The notes under the pieces: model-generated
Databases searched by the model: none
What the model was told of the DNA's origin: nothing
What the model saw: only the letters and a program-made list of their open reading frames with translations
Made by a program: the position numbers and the translations under genes
Part shown: piece after piece, positions 52,621 to 61,102 of the stretch
How positions within the stretch are numbered: position 1 is the first letter of the stretch
Layout: each line of letters starts with the position of its first letter
From: G963422745 sp963422745
GTDB lineage: Bacteria > Actinomycetota > Acidimicrobiia > Acidimicrobiales > Aldehydirespiratoraceae
Assembly: GCA_963422745.1 (NCBI GenBank)
Contig: OY730477.1
Coordinates: forward strand, 496,001 to 560,000
Direction: 5' to 3'
Length of the DNA stretch: 64,000 nucleotides

Positions 52621-52745
52621 TTGTAGAGAACACTTGACTGCCTGGAAAGAATATTTAGATACATTTCATGTTATATGAGCTATATTCGTTCGTAGCCGGC
52701 GGAGGCCACCCGCTCGGGGAAGTGCGGCGTCAAGGCCTCCGCCGG
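52621..52745 (+). promoter_or_regulatory. AT-rich segment and hairpin upstream of proC
   Basis: Between YbjN and proC (52537-52790) lies an AT-rich stretch rare in this region (AAGAATATTTAGATACATTT) with TTGACT at 52633-52638, plausibly a promoter. Downstream, GCCGGCGGAGGCC (52695-52707) and GGCCTCCGCCGG (52734-52745) form a 12-bp perfect stem with a 26-base loop. There is no T-run, so it may be a leader structure or a small RNA rather than a terminator. No gene is seen. Confidence 0.45.
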
Positions 52746-52790
52746 TCACCTTAGGGGATATTACCCGGACCGGGATATTACCCTGACCCT

Positions 52791-53690
52791 GTGACCGCTC
52801 TACAGATCATCGGCGGCGGGAGGATGGCCGAAGCGCTCCTCGGAGGGCTCATCGAACGGGGCTGGACGACTGCCTCCGATATCCACGTTGTGGAACCGGA
52901 AAATGAACGTCGCCGGTTCCTCGCCTCGACCCATCCCGGTCTGTGTGTGGGTGAGGAACCGATGATCGCGGTGGACGCCGTCATTGCGGTGAAACCCGAT
53001 GTCGTGGCCAGCGTGCTCCCGGGTCTTGCCGCGGCGCGAGTCCGCCGGGTACTGTCAATAGCGGCTGGCATCTCAACCTCGGCCATGGAGGCACGACTTC
53101 CCCTTGGCGTCTCCGTCGTCCGTGCCATGCCCAACACCCCGGCGCTTGTTGGACTCGCCGCATCCGCAATTGCGCCCGGTAGTGCTGCTGACGATGACGA
53201 TATGGCGTGGGCCACGTCCATCTTGGGAGCCGTCGGTACGGTAGTTCGGGTCGTTGAGGGGGACCTTGATGCCGTTACCGGGGTATCAGGTTCGGGTCCT
53301 GCCTATGTCTTTCGCCTAGCGGAGGCCTTTGTTGCTGCGGCTGTGGCAGCGGGGTTGGATCCCCGAATAGCTGACTCGTTGACCCGCCAGACTTTGCTGG
53401 GTGCTGCAACCCTGCTCAGCCACAGCGGAGAGGATCCGTCGGACCTGCGTAAGGCCGTGACATCACCAGGTGGCACTACACAGTCCGGGCTTGAGGTGCT
53501 CAACGACGCGGACTTCATGGGACTGATTGTCAAGGTGGTGAGGGCCGCTACCGATCGCTCGATCGAACTGCGCGGCCCGCAGGTGACCCGAACTGACAGT
53601 TTGGTGGACCCAGGTGAGATCAACGCCCCAGGTGAGATCAAACCCGCCGAGAAGCCCGATGGCGACCATTTTGTGCCCGATAGATCCTGA
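52791..53690 (+). CDS. proC: Pyrroline-5-carboxylate reductase
   Basis: Last step of proline synthesis. 299 aa: NAD(P) motif LQIIGGGRMAEALLGGL, VRRVLSIAAGIS, SVVRAMPNTPALV, and the C-terminal DAVTGVSGSGPAYVFRLAEAF and LRKAVTSPGGTTQSGLEVLN, the ProC signature. The last ~40 residues (VDPGEINAPGEIKPAEKPDG) extend beyond the family and contain a short internal repeat. GTG 52791. Followed by the SAM hydrolase gene with a 5-bp gap. Confidence 0.93.
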   Translation: MTALQIIGGGRMAEALLGGLIERGWTTASDIHVVEPENERRRFLASTHPGLCVGEEPMIAVDAVIAVKPDVVASVLPGLAAARVRRVLSIAAGISTSAMEARLPLGVSVVRAMPNTPALVGLAASAIAPGSAADDDDMAWATSILGAVGTVVRVVEGDLDAVTGVSGSGPAYVFRLAEAFVAAAVAAGLDPRIADSLTRQTLLGAATLLSHSGEDPSDLRKAVTSPGGTTQSGLEVLNDADFMGLIVKVVRAATDRSIELRGPQVTRTDSLVDPGEINAPGEIKPAEKPDGDHFVPDRS

Positions 53691-53695
53691 TCAAC

Positions 53696-54553
53696 GTGCC
53701 TAGGTTTGACACGGTCTCGTTCATTTCGGATTTCGGGTATTCCGATGAGTTCGTAGGAGTCGTTCATTCCGTTATCCGGTCGATCGCACCTCATGTTGCG
53801 GTGATTGACATCACTCACGGCATAGCCCGTCACGATGTGCGCGGAGGCGGTCTCGCCCTCGCTCGGGCCGTGGACTACCTCAACCCCGGTGTTGTAGTGG
53901 CTGTGATTGATCCTGGTGTCGGCACAACACGACGCGCGATCGCGGTTGAAGTCGGGGCCGGTTCCGCTGTCCTGGTTGCTCCCGACAACGGATTGCTTGG
54001 TCCTGCTGTTGCTCTTGTTGGCGGCACCACACGGGCGGTGGAGATAACCAACCCTGCTTATCGGCTGACCTCGGCGGGAGGAGCGACCTTTGATGCTCGT
54101 GACGTATTCGCGCCTGCTGCGGCGCATCTGTGCAACGGCGTGACCCTTGAGGCGCTCGGAGCGGAGATAGATCCGGCTGGGCTCGTTGCTGCAGTGGTGC
54201 CGTTGGCTCACCTTGACCGCACCACGATTTCATGTCAGGTGCTTTGGGTGGACCATTTCGGCAACTGTCAACTCAATCTGGTACCCGACGAGATAGATCC
54301 GCTCGGGTCGCCGGTGGAAGTCGAAATCAACGGCGAAACATATGTGATCGCCCGTGCGGAGACCTACGACGCGATCCCCGCTGGTCAGCCGGGCCTGGTT
54401 GTGGATTCGAGCGGACTGGTATCGATCGCCATTACCCGTGGAGACGCTGCCGTCGAGCTCGGACTCCATCCCGACGCCGGGTTACTACTACGTCCAGCAT
54501 CCCGAATCGGCGGACGGCCTGGAACCGTCACGCCCGTCCAGCTGAAATCGTAA
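53696..54553 (+). CDS. SAM hydroxide adenosyltransferase (DUF62)
   Basis: S-adenosylmethionine hydrolase family, related to fluorinases, splitting SAM to adenosine and methionine. 285 aa: VSFISDFGYSDEFVGVVHSVI, DITHGIARHDVRGG, VVAVIDPGVGTTRRAI, VAPDNGLL, then C-terminal domain VLWVDHFGNCQLNL and YVIARAETYDAIPAGQPGLVVDSSGLVSIAITRGDA. No fluorinase loop is evident. GTG 53696. Confidence 0.9.
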   Translation: MPRFDTVSFISDFGYSDEFVGVVHSVIRSIAPHVAVIDITHGIARHDVRGGGLALARAVDYLNPGVVVAVIDPGVGTTRRAIAVEVGAGSAVLVAPDNGLLGPAVALVGGTTRAVEITNPAYRLTSAGGATFDARDVFAPAAAHLCNGVTLEALGAEIDPAGLVAAVVPLAHLDRTTISCQVLWVDHFGNCQLNLVPDEIDPLGSPVEVEINGETYVIARAETYDAIPAGQPGLVVDSSGLVSIAITRGDAAVELGLHPDAGLLLRPASRIGGRPGTVTPVQLKS

Positions 54554-54579
54554 AGGCTTCATCGGTTGTCGGTCATCAT

Positions 54580-54632
54580 GTGAAGGGTGTTGTTCGTCAC
54601 GCGAAAGGTGTTGTTCGTCACGTGAAAGGTGC
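54580..54632. repeat. 21-bp tandem repeat between convergent genes
   Basis: GTGAAGGGTGTTGTTCGTCAC, GCGAAAGGTGTTGTTCGTCAC and a partial GTGAAAGGTG follow the SAM hydrolase gene. Period 21 bp, about 2.5 units. The gap 54554-54663 has no gene; it separates convergent genes. Confidence 0.85.
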
Positions 54633-54663
54633 CCAGCAAGTTGTCAGCCGGGCATCTGAGAGT

Positions 54664-55224
54664 TCAGATATCGAATACGCCGTTGGCGCACAGCGCAGCC
54701 CCGAGCAGCGCAGCCGCGGTACCGGTGACACCATGGCCTGCTCGGGCCACGAGCGCTACAAAGTGGCTGCGACGCGGCGGAGGTTGTGCGGCTACGGCCA
54801 TGAACCCGATCAGTCCCACCCCGATTGCCGTGACCGCCCCCAAGACGCCCAGGTCCGCTCCTGCGCTGATCGCCAATATTGCGAGTCCAGGAGCGAACAG
54901 GTGTTGTAGGGCTATTGCCACGATCTTTGCCGAAGGTCTGCTCTCAGCCGCTGGCGGGTGAGCAGGCCCGACGATCATGTCACGCCCGCCAATCACAACC
55001 AGCGCCACGCCTGCTGCAATCCGGGCCGTGGGCGCGCTGATGTTGAGTGCTTTGAGCAACGGCCCCGAGCATCCCGAGATCAATGCGGTGACGGCCACCA
55101 CGATGACGGCTCCTGCGGCCGCGTACTGAATCCGCGGACCACGAGAACGGCCGGGTACCCCCGACCACACCCGCAGTGGATTGATCGTCGCCAGCGCGGC
55201 CGCTGCCGCCATCAACCAGGTCAC
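54664..55224 (-). CDS. MarC-like integral membrane protein
   Basis: 186 aa, about six hydrophobic segments, starting LMAAAAALATINPLRVW, which recalls the conserved N-terminal motif of MarC-family proteins, then LISGCSGPLLKALNIS and GVALVVIGGRDMIVG, which also match MarC. Function of the family is unknown. ATG 55224 overlaps the stop of the upstream toroid-protein gene (ATGA). Confidence 0.72.
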   Translation of the reverse strand: MTWLMAAAAALATINPLRVWSGVPGRSRGPRIQYAAAGAVIVVAVTALISGCSGPLLKALNISAPTARIAAGVALVVIGGRDMIVGPAHPPAAESRPSAKIVAIALQHLFAPGLAILAISAGADLGVLGAVTAIGVGLIGFMAVAAQPPPRRSHFVALVARAGHGVTGTAAALLGAALCANGVFDI

Positions 55225-56408
55225 GACGACTCCGGCTGGGAGCCAAGGTACGGCATCGCCAACAGCAGGGCCGACAGCGGGTGTTGTTGATCGTCCATCT
55301 GGGTCACCGCCTCCCGGAACCAGGCACCCTGAACCTTGTCAGCATCGGCAAGGGGGAATGATTCGGGCGATCTGGTTTGGCGTTTGACAAGTATCCCGGC
55401 CACGCAGGCCAATCGGGTTCGCAGAGCCAAATCGTCGACTCTCAGATCCCGATGCGCGTCGGCGACACGTGCCAGGTTGGCCAGCCCTTCTCCGACGGTG
55501 CCCACACCAGCGGGCAAAGCTACTTTTCCACGTGTCCAAGATGTGATGCCGCCGATTCGCTGGCTTTCGTATCGCACCTGCACGCCGAACAGTCCGAGTT
55601 GGCGCTGGATCCAGGCCTGGGTCGCTTGGTCGTGTTGCGGAGGTGACTGCCAGCCCAACATCGTCACGAGACCGTAGGTTGCCCAATGATCCGAGAGCAT
55701 CGGGAACTGATCCTCGGTGTCGTCTCGTTCACGGACCAGATACTGCAACACGCGCAGCGCCGCCTCCCCGTAGCCGTCAGCGGGAAACCGTTGGTGTAGT
55801 CGGGACAGTGCGTACATGACCTGACCGGTTGCGAAGGGCGACCGGGTCCCTGCCAGCGGACCGTGGTCGGTGTCGATCACGGCGTCTACGGCACCTCGGC
55901 TGGTCACCGTGGCCCGCAAAGAAATCGCCAAGGCTCGCATGTCATCGTCTCGGCTTGTGTCGCCTGTGGCGTGTCGCCGCTCGTCCAAAGCGATCACCAT
56001 CAGCGCGCTTGCGCCGGTAGACACCCGGCTGCCACGGCCGAACACAACCGCACCTACATTACCGACAGGGTTGAGATGGCGGTCCAGGTAGGGCAAGGCG
56101 CGATCGGCGGTGCCAGCTGCGCCCACGATGCCGACAGCCTCTGCTTGGTACAGCGAGAACATCACTCCGGCATGACGAGCATCGTTGTAGCCACCGAGTT
56201 CGGACCCGGTGGCTGCGTCGTAGCGGTAAAGGAATTGTCCGTTGTCGTCTACGTTCGCATTGAACCAAGCCACTGCCGACTTTGCGGCGCGTTGCACCAT
56301 CGCCGAATCGACCGAAGGGCATCGCTCGGGATGCACGGCGACCCCGACCACGGCGAGCACCGCCGCCCAGGTGCCCACCACGCCGATGAGCCGTCGCAGC
56401 ACGGACAT
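55221..56408 (-). CDS. Exported alpha/alpha-toroid-like protein
   Basis: 395 aa. N-terminal hydrophobic segment LRRLIGVVGTWAAVLAVVGVAVHP, likely a signal or anchor. The rest resembles an alpha/alpha-barrel: AVAWFNANVDDNGQFLYRYDAATG, YNDARHAGVMFSLYQAEAVG, RGSRVSTGASALMVIALDE, GQVMYALSRLHQRFPADGYGEAALRVLQYLV. Such folds occur in prenyltransferases, squalene cyclases and glycoside hydrolases; no catalytic motif is recognised. Upstream of, and overlapping, the MarC-like gene. Confidence 0.65.
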   Translation of the reverse strand: MSVLRRLIGVVGTWAAVLAVVGVAVHPERCPSVDSAMVQRAAKSAVAWFNANVDDNGQFLYRYDAATGSELGGYNDARHAGVMFSLYQAEAVGIVGAAGTADRALPYLDRHLNPVGNVGAVVFGRGSRVSTGASALMVIALDERRHATGDTSRDDDMRALAISLRATVTSRGAVDAVIDTDHGPLAGTRSPFATGQVMYALSRLHQRFPADGYGEAALRVLQYLVRERDDTEDQFPMLSDHWATYGLVTMLGWQSPPQHDQATQAWIQRQLGLFGVQVRYESQRIGGITSWTRGKVALPAGVGTVGEGLANLARVADAHRDLRVDDLALRTRLACVAGILVKRQTRSPESFPLADADKVQGAWFREAVTQMDDQQHPLSALLLAMPYLGSQPESS

Positions 56409-56490
56409 CGTTGAACCGTAACGTGGAGGCCATGATGTTCATGGGTGAGGACGTCTTGTGTCCCCAATGCTTGTCCATGCGGTGAGGTTC

Positions 56491-56961
56491 ATGGACAGCC
56501 GACAGCTTCTTCGAATGAGTCGATCGTGGATCCAGCGCAACCGGCGCACGTTGATTCCGATCCTGGTGGCGATAATCGTTTCGATTCCCGCCGTGGGCGA
56601 CCTGAGAAGCGACAGCTATCCGCTGTCGACATACCCGATGTTCTCGGGCAACCGCCCGGCCTTGGCCGATCTGGTCACAGTGGTGGGAGTGAACTCCGAT
56701 AGCTCGGTGGTGCGACTGTCGCCTGAACTGATCGCCGGTTCCGACGAACCGATCCTCGCTTCGGCCACGGTGGCCCAAGCGATTCGTAGCGGAACCGCTG
56801 ACGTGCTCTGCGTGGAGGTGGCTGCTCGGGTACGAACTGCTCGGCCGGAATTGGTAGAGGTGCTGGTGAGAACCGAACGCAGCGACGTGGTAGCCCGGAT
56901 AGCCGAAGGTGCCGAACCAGTGGCGGTCTTTGAGCACGCTCGCTGCTCTATCGGGACGTGA
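56491..56961 (+). CDS. Membrane-anchored hypothetical protein paired with HTTM gene
   Basis: 156 aa from ATG 56491 (start uncertain: 56458 GTG also possible). One membrane segment (TLIPILVAIIVSIPAVG) then YPLSTYPMFSGNRPALADLVTVVGVNSDSS and a globular C-terminal domain. The YPMFSGN phrase is typical of small proteins next to HTTM genes. The stop overlaps the HTTM start (GTGA). Divergent from the toroid-protein gene. Function unknown. Confidence 0.72.
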   Translation: MDSRQLLRMSRSWIQRNRRTLIPILVAIIVSIPAVGDLRSDSYPLSTYPMFSGNRPALADLVTVVGVNSDSSVVRLSPELIAGSDEPILASATVAQAIRSGTADVLCVEVAARVRTARPELVEVLVRTERSDVVARIAEGAEPVAVFEHARCSIGT

Positions 56962-58109
56962 GGTCCGAACCGACGAAAATCGGGGCTGTTAGCGCACCCG
57001 GTTTGTCGTCAAGTGGCGTGGATCAGCGCTACCTGCGCCGCTTGGGTCTCATGAGGGTCCTGGTTGCCTCTTACGTCACCGTGTGGACAGCCGTACGCGC
57101 TCCTCACCTGATTGATATGGCCGATTTTGACGAGCGCCGCTTCGATCCGGTGGGGATCCTGGTTCCGTTAGCCGGGCCGCCCGGTCCGACGATGGTTGTG
57201 GTGTTGGTGTTGGCAACCTTTGTATGTGGTTTGGCTGTGCTGGCTGGCTGGCGCTATCGGGTCACGGCTCCGGGGTTGGCTGGTCTGTTCCTGCTCACAA
57301 CCACATACCGCAACTCCTGGGGGCAGATCTTCCACACCGAAAACCTCGCCGCTATCCACTTGGTCATCTTGGCCATGGCACCAGCCGATCGCTGCTGGGC
57401 CTTTCGGGCCTGTCTCGGGGCCGGGTCCGGCTTCAGGAGAGCCAATCAACCGGACCGGCCGCATGTCCTTCGGGCCTGTCCCCCGGCCGGGTCCGGCTTC
57501 GCACCACAGGATCGAACAGGCGGGGCCGCGAACGATGCGACTACAGAAGATGATGGGATTACAAAAGGTGATGGAGTTACAAAAGGTGATGGAGTTACAG
57601 AAGATGATGGGGTCTGGGCGGTCAGGGCCTTGGCGGTTGCGACTGTCGCCACCTATGTTGTGGCCGGGGTGGCAAAACTGCGAAACGGTGGCCTGGCGTG
57701 GATCGACGGAGAGGTACTGGTTCGTCAAGTTGCCTTCGACAACGCTCGTAAGGACGTCCTCGGTGACGTCATGAGCCCTGTTGCAGGGTTGTTCATTGAG
57801 CATCGATGGCTAGCCCGACCCGCAGCACTCGCCTCAATGTTGGTGGAACTGGGAGCGCCGCTGGCGTTGATCGGACGGCGGATGGCTGTGGCTTGGAGCC
57901 TGGCAGCCTGGGGGTTTCATCTCGCCATACTGGCTCTCATGGCGATCGTGTTTCCCTACCACCTAATCGGCTTGGCCATGATCCCGCTCTTACCGGTGGA
58001 GGACTGGTTTGCCCGGTTCAACAGGCGAACATCGTGTGGCGATGCTCAAGTCCGCCGTGACAAACCTGGACGAGACCGTACAGACGCTCAAGGAGGCCAA
58101 GACAGATGA
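56958..58109 (+). CDS. HTTM-domain (vitamin K-dependent carboxylase-like) membrane protein
   Basis: 383 aa, about six membrane segments, of the horizontally transferred transmembrane domain family: LGLMRVLVASYVTVWTAVRAPHL, YRNSWGQIFHTENLAAIHLVILAM, then a hydrophilic insertion, then VATYVVAGVAKLRNGGLAWIDGEV and LIGLAMIPLLPVEDW. The insertion (~150-215) consists of low-complexity repeats: FRACLGAGSGF/LRACPPAGSGF and DDGITKGDGVTKGDGVTEDDGV, encoded by short tandem DNA repeats near 57405-57620. Role unknown; gamma-carboxylase activity is not supported. Confidence 0.8.
   Translation: MRSEPTKIGAVSAPGLSSSGVDQRYLRRLGLMRVLVASYVTVWTAVRAPHLIDMADFDERRFDPVGILVPLAGPPGPTMVVVLVLATFVCGLAVLAGWRYRVTAPGLAGLFLLTTTYRNSWGQIFHTENLAAIHLVILAMAPADRCWAFRACLGAGSGFRRANQPDRPHVLRACPPAGSGFAPQDRTGGAANDATTEDDGITKGDGVTKGDGVTEDDGVWAVRALAVATVATYVVAGVAKLRNGGLAWIDGEVLVRQVAFDNARKDVLGDVMSPVAGLFIEHRWLARPAALASMLVELGAPLALIGRRMAVAWSLAAWGFHLAILALMAIVFPYHLIGLAMIPLLPVEDWFARFNRRTSCGDAQVRRDKPGRDRTDAQGGQDR
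57405..57615. repeat. In-gene tandem repeats in the HTTM gene
   Basis: CGGGCCTGTC...GGCCGGGTCCGGCTTC occurs twice (~57410 and ~57470), and GGTGATGGAGTTACAAAA-like 18-bp units occur three to four times (57546-57610). All keep the reading frame. They form a hydrophilic loop not needed for the family fold. Confidence 0.8.
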
Positions 58110-58195
58110 GATCCGGTACAACCATTGTCATTGCCGTGCTGTTGTTGTTGATCCTCGGTGCCGCGGTGACACAGTTCTTTGTTCTGGCTCGTTGA
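58106..58195 (+). CDS. 29-aa single-span membrane protein
   Basis: ATG 58106 overlaps the HTTM stop (ATGA) and is preceded by AAGGAGG at 58090-58096, an ideal ribosome binding site. It encodes MRSGTTIVIAVLLLLIL, then GAAVTQFFVLAR: one membrane helix with a positive end on each side. The coupled start and strong RBS make it a real gene candidate. It may be a small subunit or regulator of the HTTM protein; there is no homologue to name. Confidence 0.72.
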   Translation: MRSGTTIVIAVLLLLILGAAVTQFFVLAR

Positions 58196-58203
58196 TCGCG
58201 ACT

Positions 58204-58391
58204 GGTTCGTTGCCCAGCCGATGTGGAGTCATCCGGGTTGACCATGGGCTCGGACGGTATCCGTCATTGGGGGTTCGTTGCCCAGCCGATGTGGAGTCAT
58301 CCGGGTTGACCATGGGCTCGGACGGTATCCGTCATTGGGGGTTCGTTGCCCAGCCGATGTGGAGTCATCCGGGTTGACCATGGGCTCGGAT
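58204..58391. repeat. 68-bp tandem repeat
   Basis: GGTTCGTTGCCCAGCCGATG begins units at 58204, 58272 and 58340 (68 bp), the last incomplete. It fills much of the gap 58196-58514 before the acyl-CoA synthetase; the remainder (58392-58514) shows no gene and should hold that gene's promoter. Confidence 0.9.
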
Positions 58392-58514
58392 TGTGGACCC
58401 TGTTTGGCGTTGCACGATCGGTTTGTCGCGGATCGTGGAAATGATGTGTAGCAAGGATGCGTTACCGGTGTGTAATCATCACGAGACCGCGAATCCGTCC
58501 GACCGGAGCGCCAC

Positions 58515-60011
58515 GTGAACCTCGCACATCTGATAGACGAACATCCCGCCGACCGCATCGCCATCGTGTCGGGGGACGACCGCATCTCCTACGGGAGGCT
58601 GCGAGACCAGGTAGCTCGAACACGAGGAATGCTGGTCTCGCTCGGGCTCCAACCCGGAGACGTCGTGGGCATCGTCTGTGCCACGAACTTCCGCTTCGTG
58701 CGGGCCTGGTTCGGCATTCTCGGTGCCGGTATGGTTGCGGTGCCACTCAACCCACTGAGCCCCGCGCCCGAGATAGCTCGAGAGTTGGCTGCTGTTGGCG
58801 CCAAGGCCGTGATCAGCGGCCCGGCCGGGGTAGGGGTGCTTGCCTCGCTTGACCGTTCGCAGGTCCCCGCGCTCGCACATATTCTCGTGCCGACGGGTGT
58901 TGAGTTCCCCGGAAGCGTCGATCTCGACAGCATGCGCGAGGGTGTCGACCCTGCCCCAATCGTCGACAGATCCGACGACGACATCGCCGCCATGCTGTTC
59001 ACCAGCGGCACCGCCGGGCGACCGAAGGCCGCGATGTTGAGCCACGGCAACCTCATCGCCAACCTGCATCAGGTACAGAGCCTCGGCGGTCGCTTCGCTC
59101 GTCCCGATGATGTGTCGCTGTGCGTGGTCCCGCTCTTTCACGTTCTCGGCTTGAACGCAATCCTCGGCCTGTCCATGTGGGCCGGTGCCACTTTGGTGTT
59201 GATGGAACGCTTCGATCCCGTTTCCACCCTGGAGATCATCGCCACTGAGCAGATCAGCGTTCTTGCGGGCCCGCCCACTATGTGGTCGGCGCTGTCGCAG
59301 ATACCTTCGGTCGACCGTGAAGCGTTCTGCACGCTAAGGCTTGCTGTTTCGGGTGCGGCGGCGCTGCCCGATCGGGTAGCCAACGACATGACGCAGCTCT
59401 TTGGCTTGCGAGTCTACGAAGGGTATGGGCTTACCGAGGCGTCGCCGAGCGTGACCGTGGCGTTCGATGATGACACACCTGTCGGATCCATCGGGCGGCC
59501 GCTCCCCGGACTTGAGGTTCGACTGGTCGACAGCGATGGAGACGATGTTTATGTCGGCGATCCCGGTGAGATATGGGTGCGGGGACCCAACGTATTTTCC
59601 GGATACCTCAACGATCCCGAAGCCACTGCGAAGGCTCTGGACTCCGACGGCTGGCTCCATACAGGTGACGTCGCCCTAGTTGACGACAACGGCTTCGTGT
59701 TCATCGTCGATCGGGTCATCGACCTCGTGATCGTGTCGGGATTCAACGTTTACCCTGCCGAAGTGGAACGGGTGCTTCTCGGCCACACCTCCGTGGCCGA
59801 AGCAGCGGTCATCGGCGTGGACCACCCACATTCGGGCGAGGCGGTCAAGGCTTTCGTGGTGCCCGAAGCGGGCCACGCGGTAGAGGAAGACGACCTCATT
59901 GAGTGGTGCGCCACGGAACTAGCCCGGTACAAATGCCCGACCAAGATTGACGTGGTCGACGAGATCCCGCGCGGGCTTGGCGGCAAGCTCTTGCGTCGCG
60001 AACTCAGTTAG
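58515..60011 (+). CDS. AMP-dependent acyl-CoA synthetase (fatty-acid-CoA ligase)
   Basis: ANL-superfamily ligase, 498 aa. ATP-binding P-loop LFTSGTAGRPKAAMLSHGN, A5 YEGYGLTEASPSV, A7 LHTGDVALVDDNGFVFIVDR, A8 hinge VIDLVIVSGFNVYPAEVERVL and A10 PRGLGGKLLRREL with the catalytic Lys. Probably a medium- or long-chain fatty acyl-CoA ligase. GTG 58515 (MNLAHLIDEHPADRIAIVSGD). Confidence 0.93.
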   Translation: MNLAHLIDEHPADRIAIVSGDDRISYGRLRDQVARTRGMLVSLGLQPGDVVGIVCATNFRFVRAWFGILGAGMVAVPLNPLSPAPEIARELAAVGAKAVISGPAGVGVLASLDRSQVPALAHILVPTGVEFPGSVDLDSMREGVDPAPIVDRSDDDIAAMLFTSGTAGRPKAAMLSHGNLIANLHQVQSLGGRFARPDDVSLCVVPLFHVLGLNAILGLSMWAGATLVLMERFDPVSTLEIIATEQISVLAGPPTMWSALSQIPSVDREAFCTLRLAVSGAAALPDRVANDMTQLFGLRVYEGYGLTEASPSVTVAFDDDTPVGSIGRPLPGLEVRLVDSDGDDVYVGDPGEIWVRGPNVFSGYLNDPEATAKALDSDGWLHTGDVALVDDNGFVFIVDRVIDLVIVSGFNVYPAEVERVLLGHTSVAEAAVIGVDHPHSGEAVKAFVVPEAGHAVEEDDLIEWCATELARYKCPTKIDVVDEIPRGLGGKLLRRELS

Positions 60012-60051
60012 CCGCTGGTGAAACACCCGACGTACTAGTGCAACACCCGAC

Positions 60052-61038
60052 GTGAACGTGCAACGAGCGCCCGAAGCGAGACGCGTTCTGGACAAGCCCA
60101 TCGTTTCTGGATCTTCACATCCTGGTATCGGCACCAACATTGCGGGTCCGTCGCTGATTCGGGTCCCGGACTGGGTGCCTGAACCTTTGGGCAGGCTGTA
60201 CCTGTACTTCGCAGATCACAAGGGTGACCACATTCGGCTGGCATATGCCGACGATGTCACCGGGCCTTGGACGGTCCATGAGCCGGGCGCCTTGTCGTTG
60301 GCCGAGTCCGGGTTCGCGGTAACCGAACCGTCGCTTGCCAACGAAACCTTCACAGCGTTTGAGTCCCGTTACAGGGAGTTGCTCGGCGAGGCCATGCCAA
60401 TGGACCTGAGGGCCGATCTGGTCACCTGCCATGTGGCGTCGCCCGACGTGCACGTATGTAACGAACACCGCGAGCTTCACATGTTCTTTCACGGCCTCGT
60501 CGCCTTGGGCGACCAACAAACGAAGAGGGCTGTCTCCAGCGACGGGTTGCGATGGTTGCCCGACGACGAGCTCCTGGGTCCAGCGTATTTTCGGGTGTTT
60601 CGCCACGACGACATGTACTACGCCTTGGTCATGCCCGGGGTGATCTACCGCAGCCGTGATCCCCAGGTTCGGTTCGAGAAGGGCCCGACGCTGTTCGGAC
60701 CCGAAATGCGCCACTCGGCGGTGCGGGTGACCCGGGCGGGATTAGAGGTCTTTTGGACTCGCTGCGGTGATGCGCCGGAACGCATTTTGTACTCGGTGGT
60801 TGACCTTGCCGGTCCCTGGGACTCATGGAAGGCGACACCGCCTAAGGAGGTACTGCGACCTCAACGGCTTTGGGAGGGGGCAGGTCTACAGATCGAGCCG
60901 TCACGGCGGGGTGCGGTCTTTGAGCCGGTTAACCAACTTCGTGATCCGTGCGTGTTTGATGACCCTGACCACACCGGCCTGTGGCTGCTGTATGCGGTAG
61001 CAGGCGAGTCGGGAATCGGGTTGGCCGAGTTGCGCTAA
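60052..61038 (+). CDS. Beta-propeller glycosidase-like protein (GH43/62/32 fold)
   Basis: 328 aa with GH43-like blade motifs: NIAGPSLIRVPDWVPEPLGRLYLYFADHKGDHIRLAYADDVTGPWTVHEPG, ELHMFFHGLV, SSDGLRWLPDDELL, and RDPCVFDDPDHTGLWLLYAVAGESGIGLAEL. There is no signal peptide, so it is cytosolic. The substrate and activity are unknown; the acidic catalytic triad could not be assigned with confidence. GTG 60052 (MNVQRAPEARR). Confidence 0.72.
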   Translation: MNVQRAPEARRVLDKPIVSGSSHPGIGTNIAGPSLIRVPDWVPEPLGRLYLYFADHKGDHIRLAYADDVTGPWTVHEPGALSLAESGFAVTEPSLANETFTAFESRYRELLGEAMPMDLRADLVTCHVASPDVHVCNEHRELHMFFHGLVALGDQQTKRAVSSDGLRWLPDDELLGPAYFRVFRHDDMYYALVMPGVIYRSRDPQVRFEKGPTLFGPEMRHSAVRVTRAGLEVFWTRCGDAPERILYSVVDLAGPWDSWKATPPKEVLRPQRLWEGAGLQIEPSRRGAVFEPVNQLRDPCVFDDPDHTGLWLLYAVAGESGIGLAELR

Positions 61039-61067
61039 CCCGACAAAGTTGCACCAAACCGGAGAGC

Positions 61068-61085
61068 TTGTGAACATGTGAACAA
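61068..61085. promoter_or_regulatory. Candidate Rex operator
   Basis: TTGTGAACATGTGAACAA, 18 bp, the length of Rex operators (consensus TTGTGAANNNNTTCACAA). The left half matches TTGTGAA exactly; the right half TGAACAA resembles a direct rather than inverted copy (TGTGAACA twice). It lies 17 bp before the rex start, in keeping with autoregulation, as known in Streptomyces rex-hemA operons. Confidence 0.6.
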
Positions 61086-61102
61086 GTTTCTACGGTTGGG
61101 CT

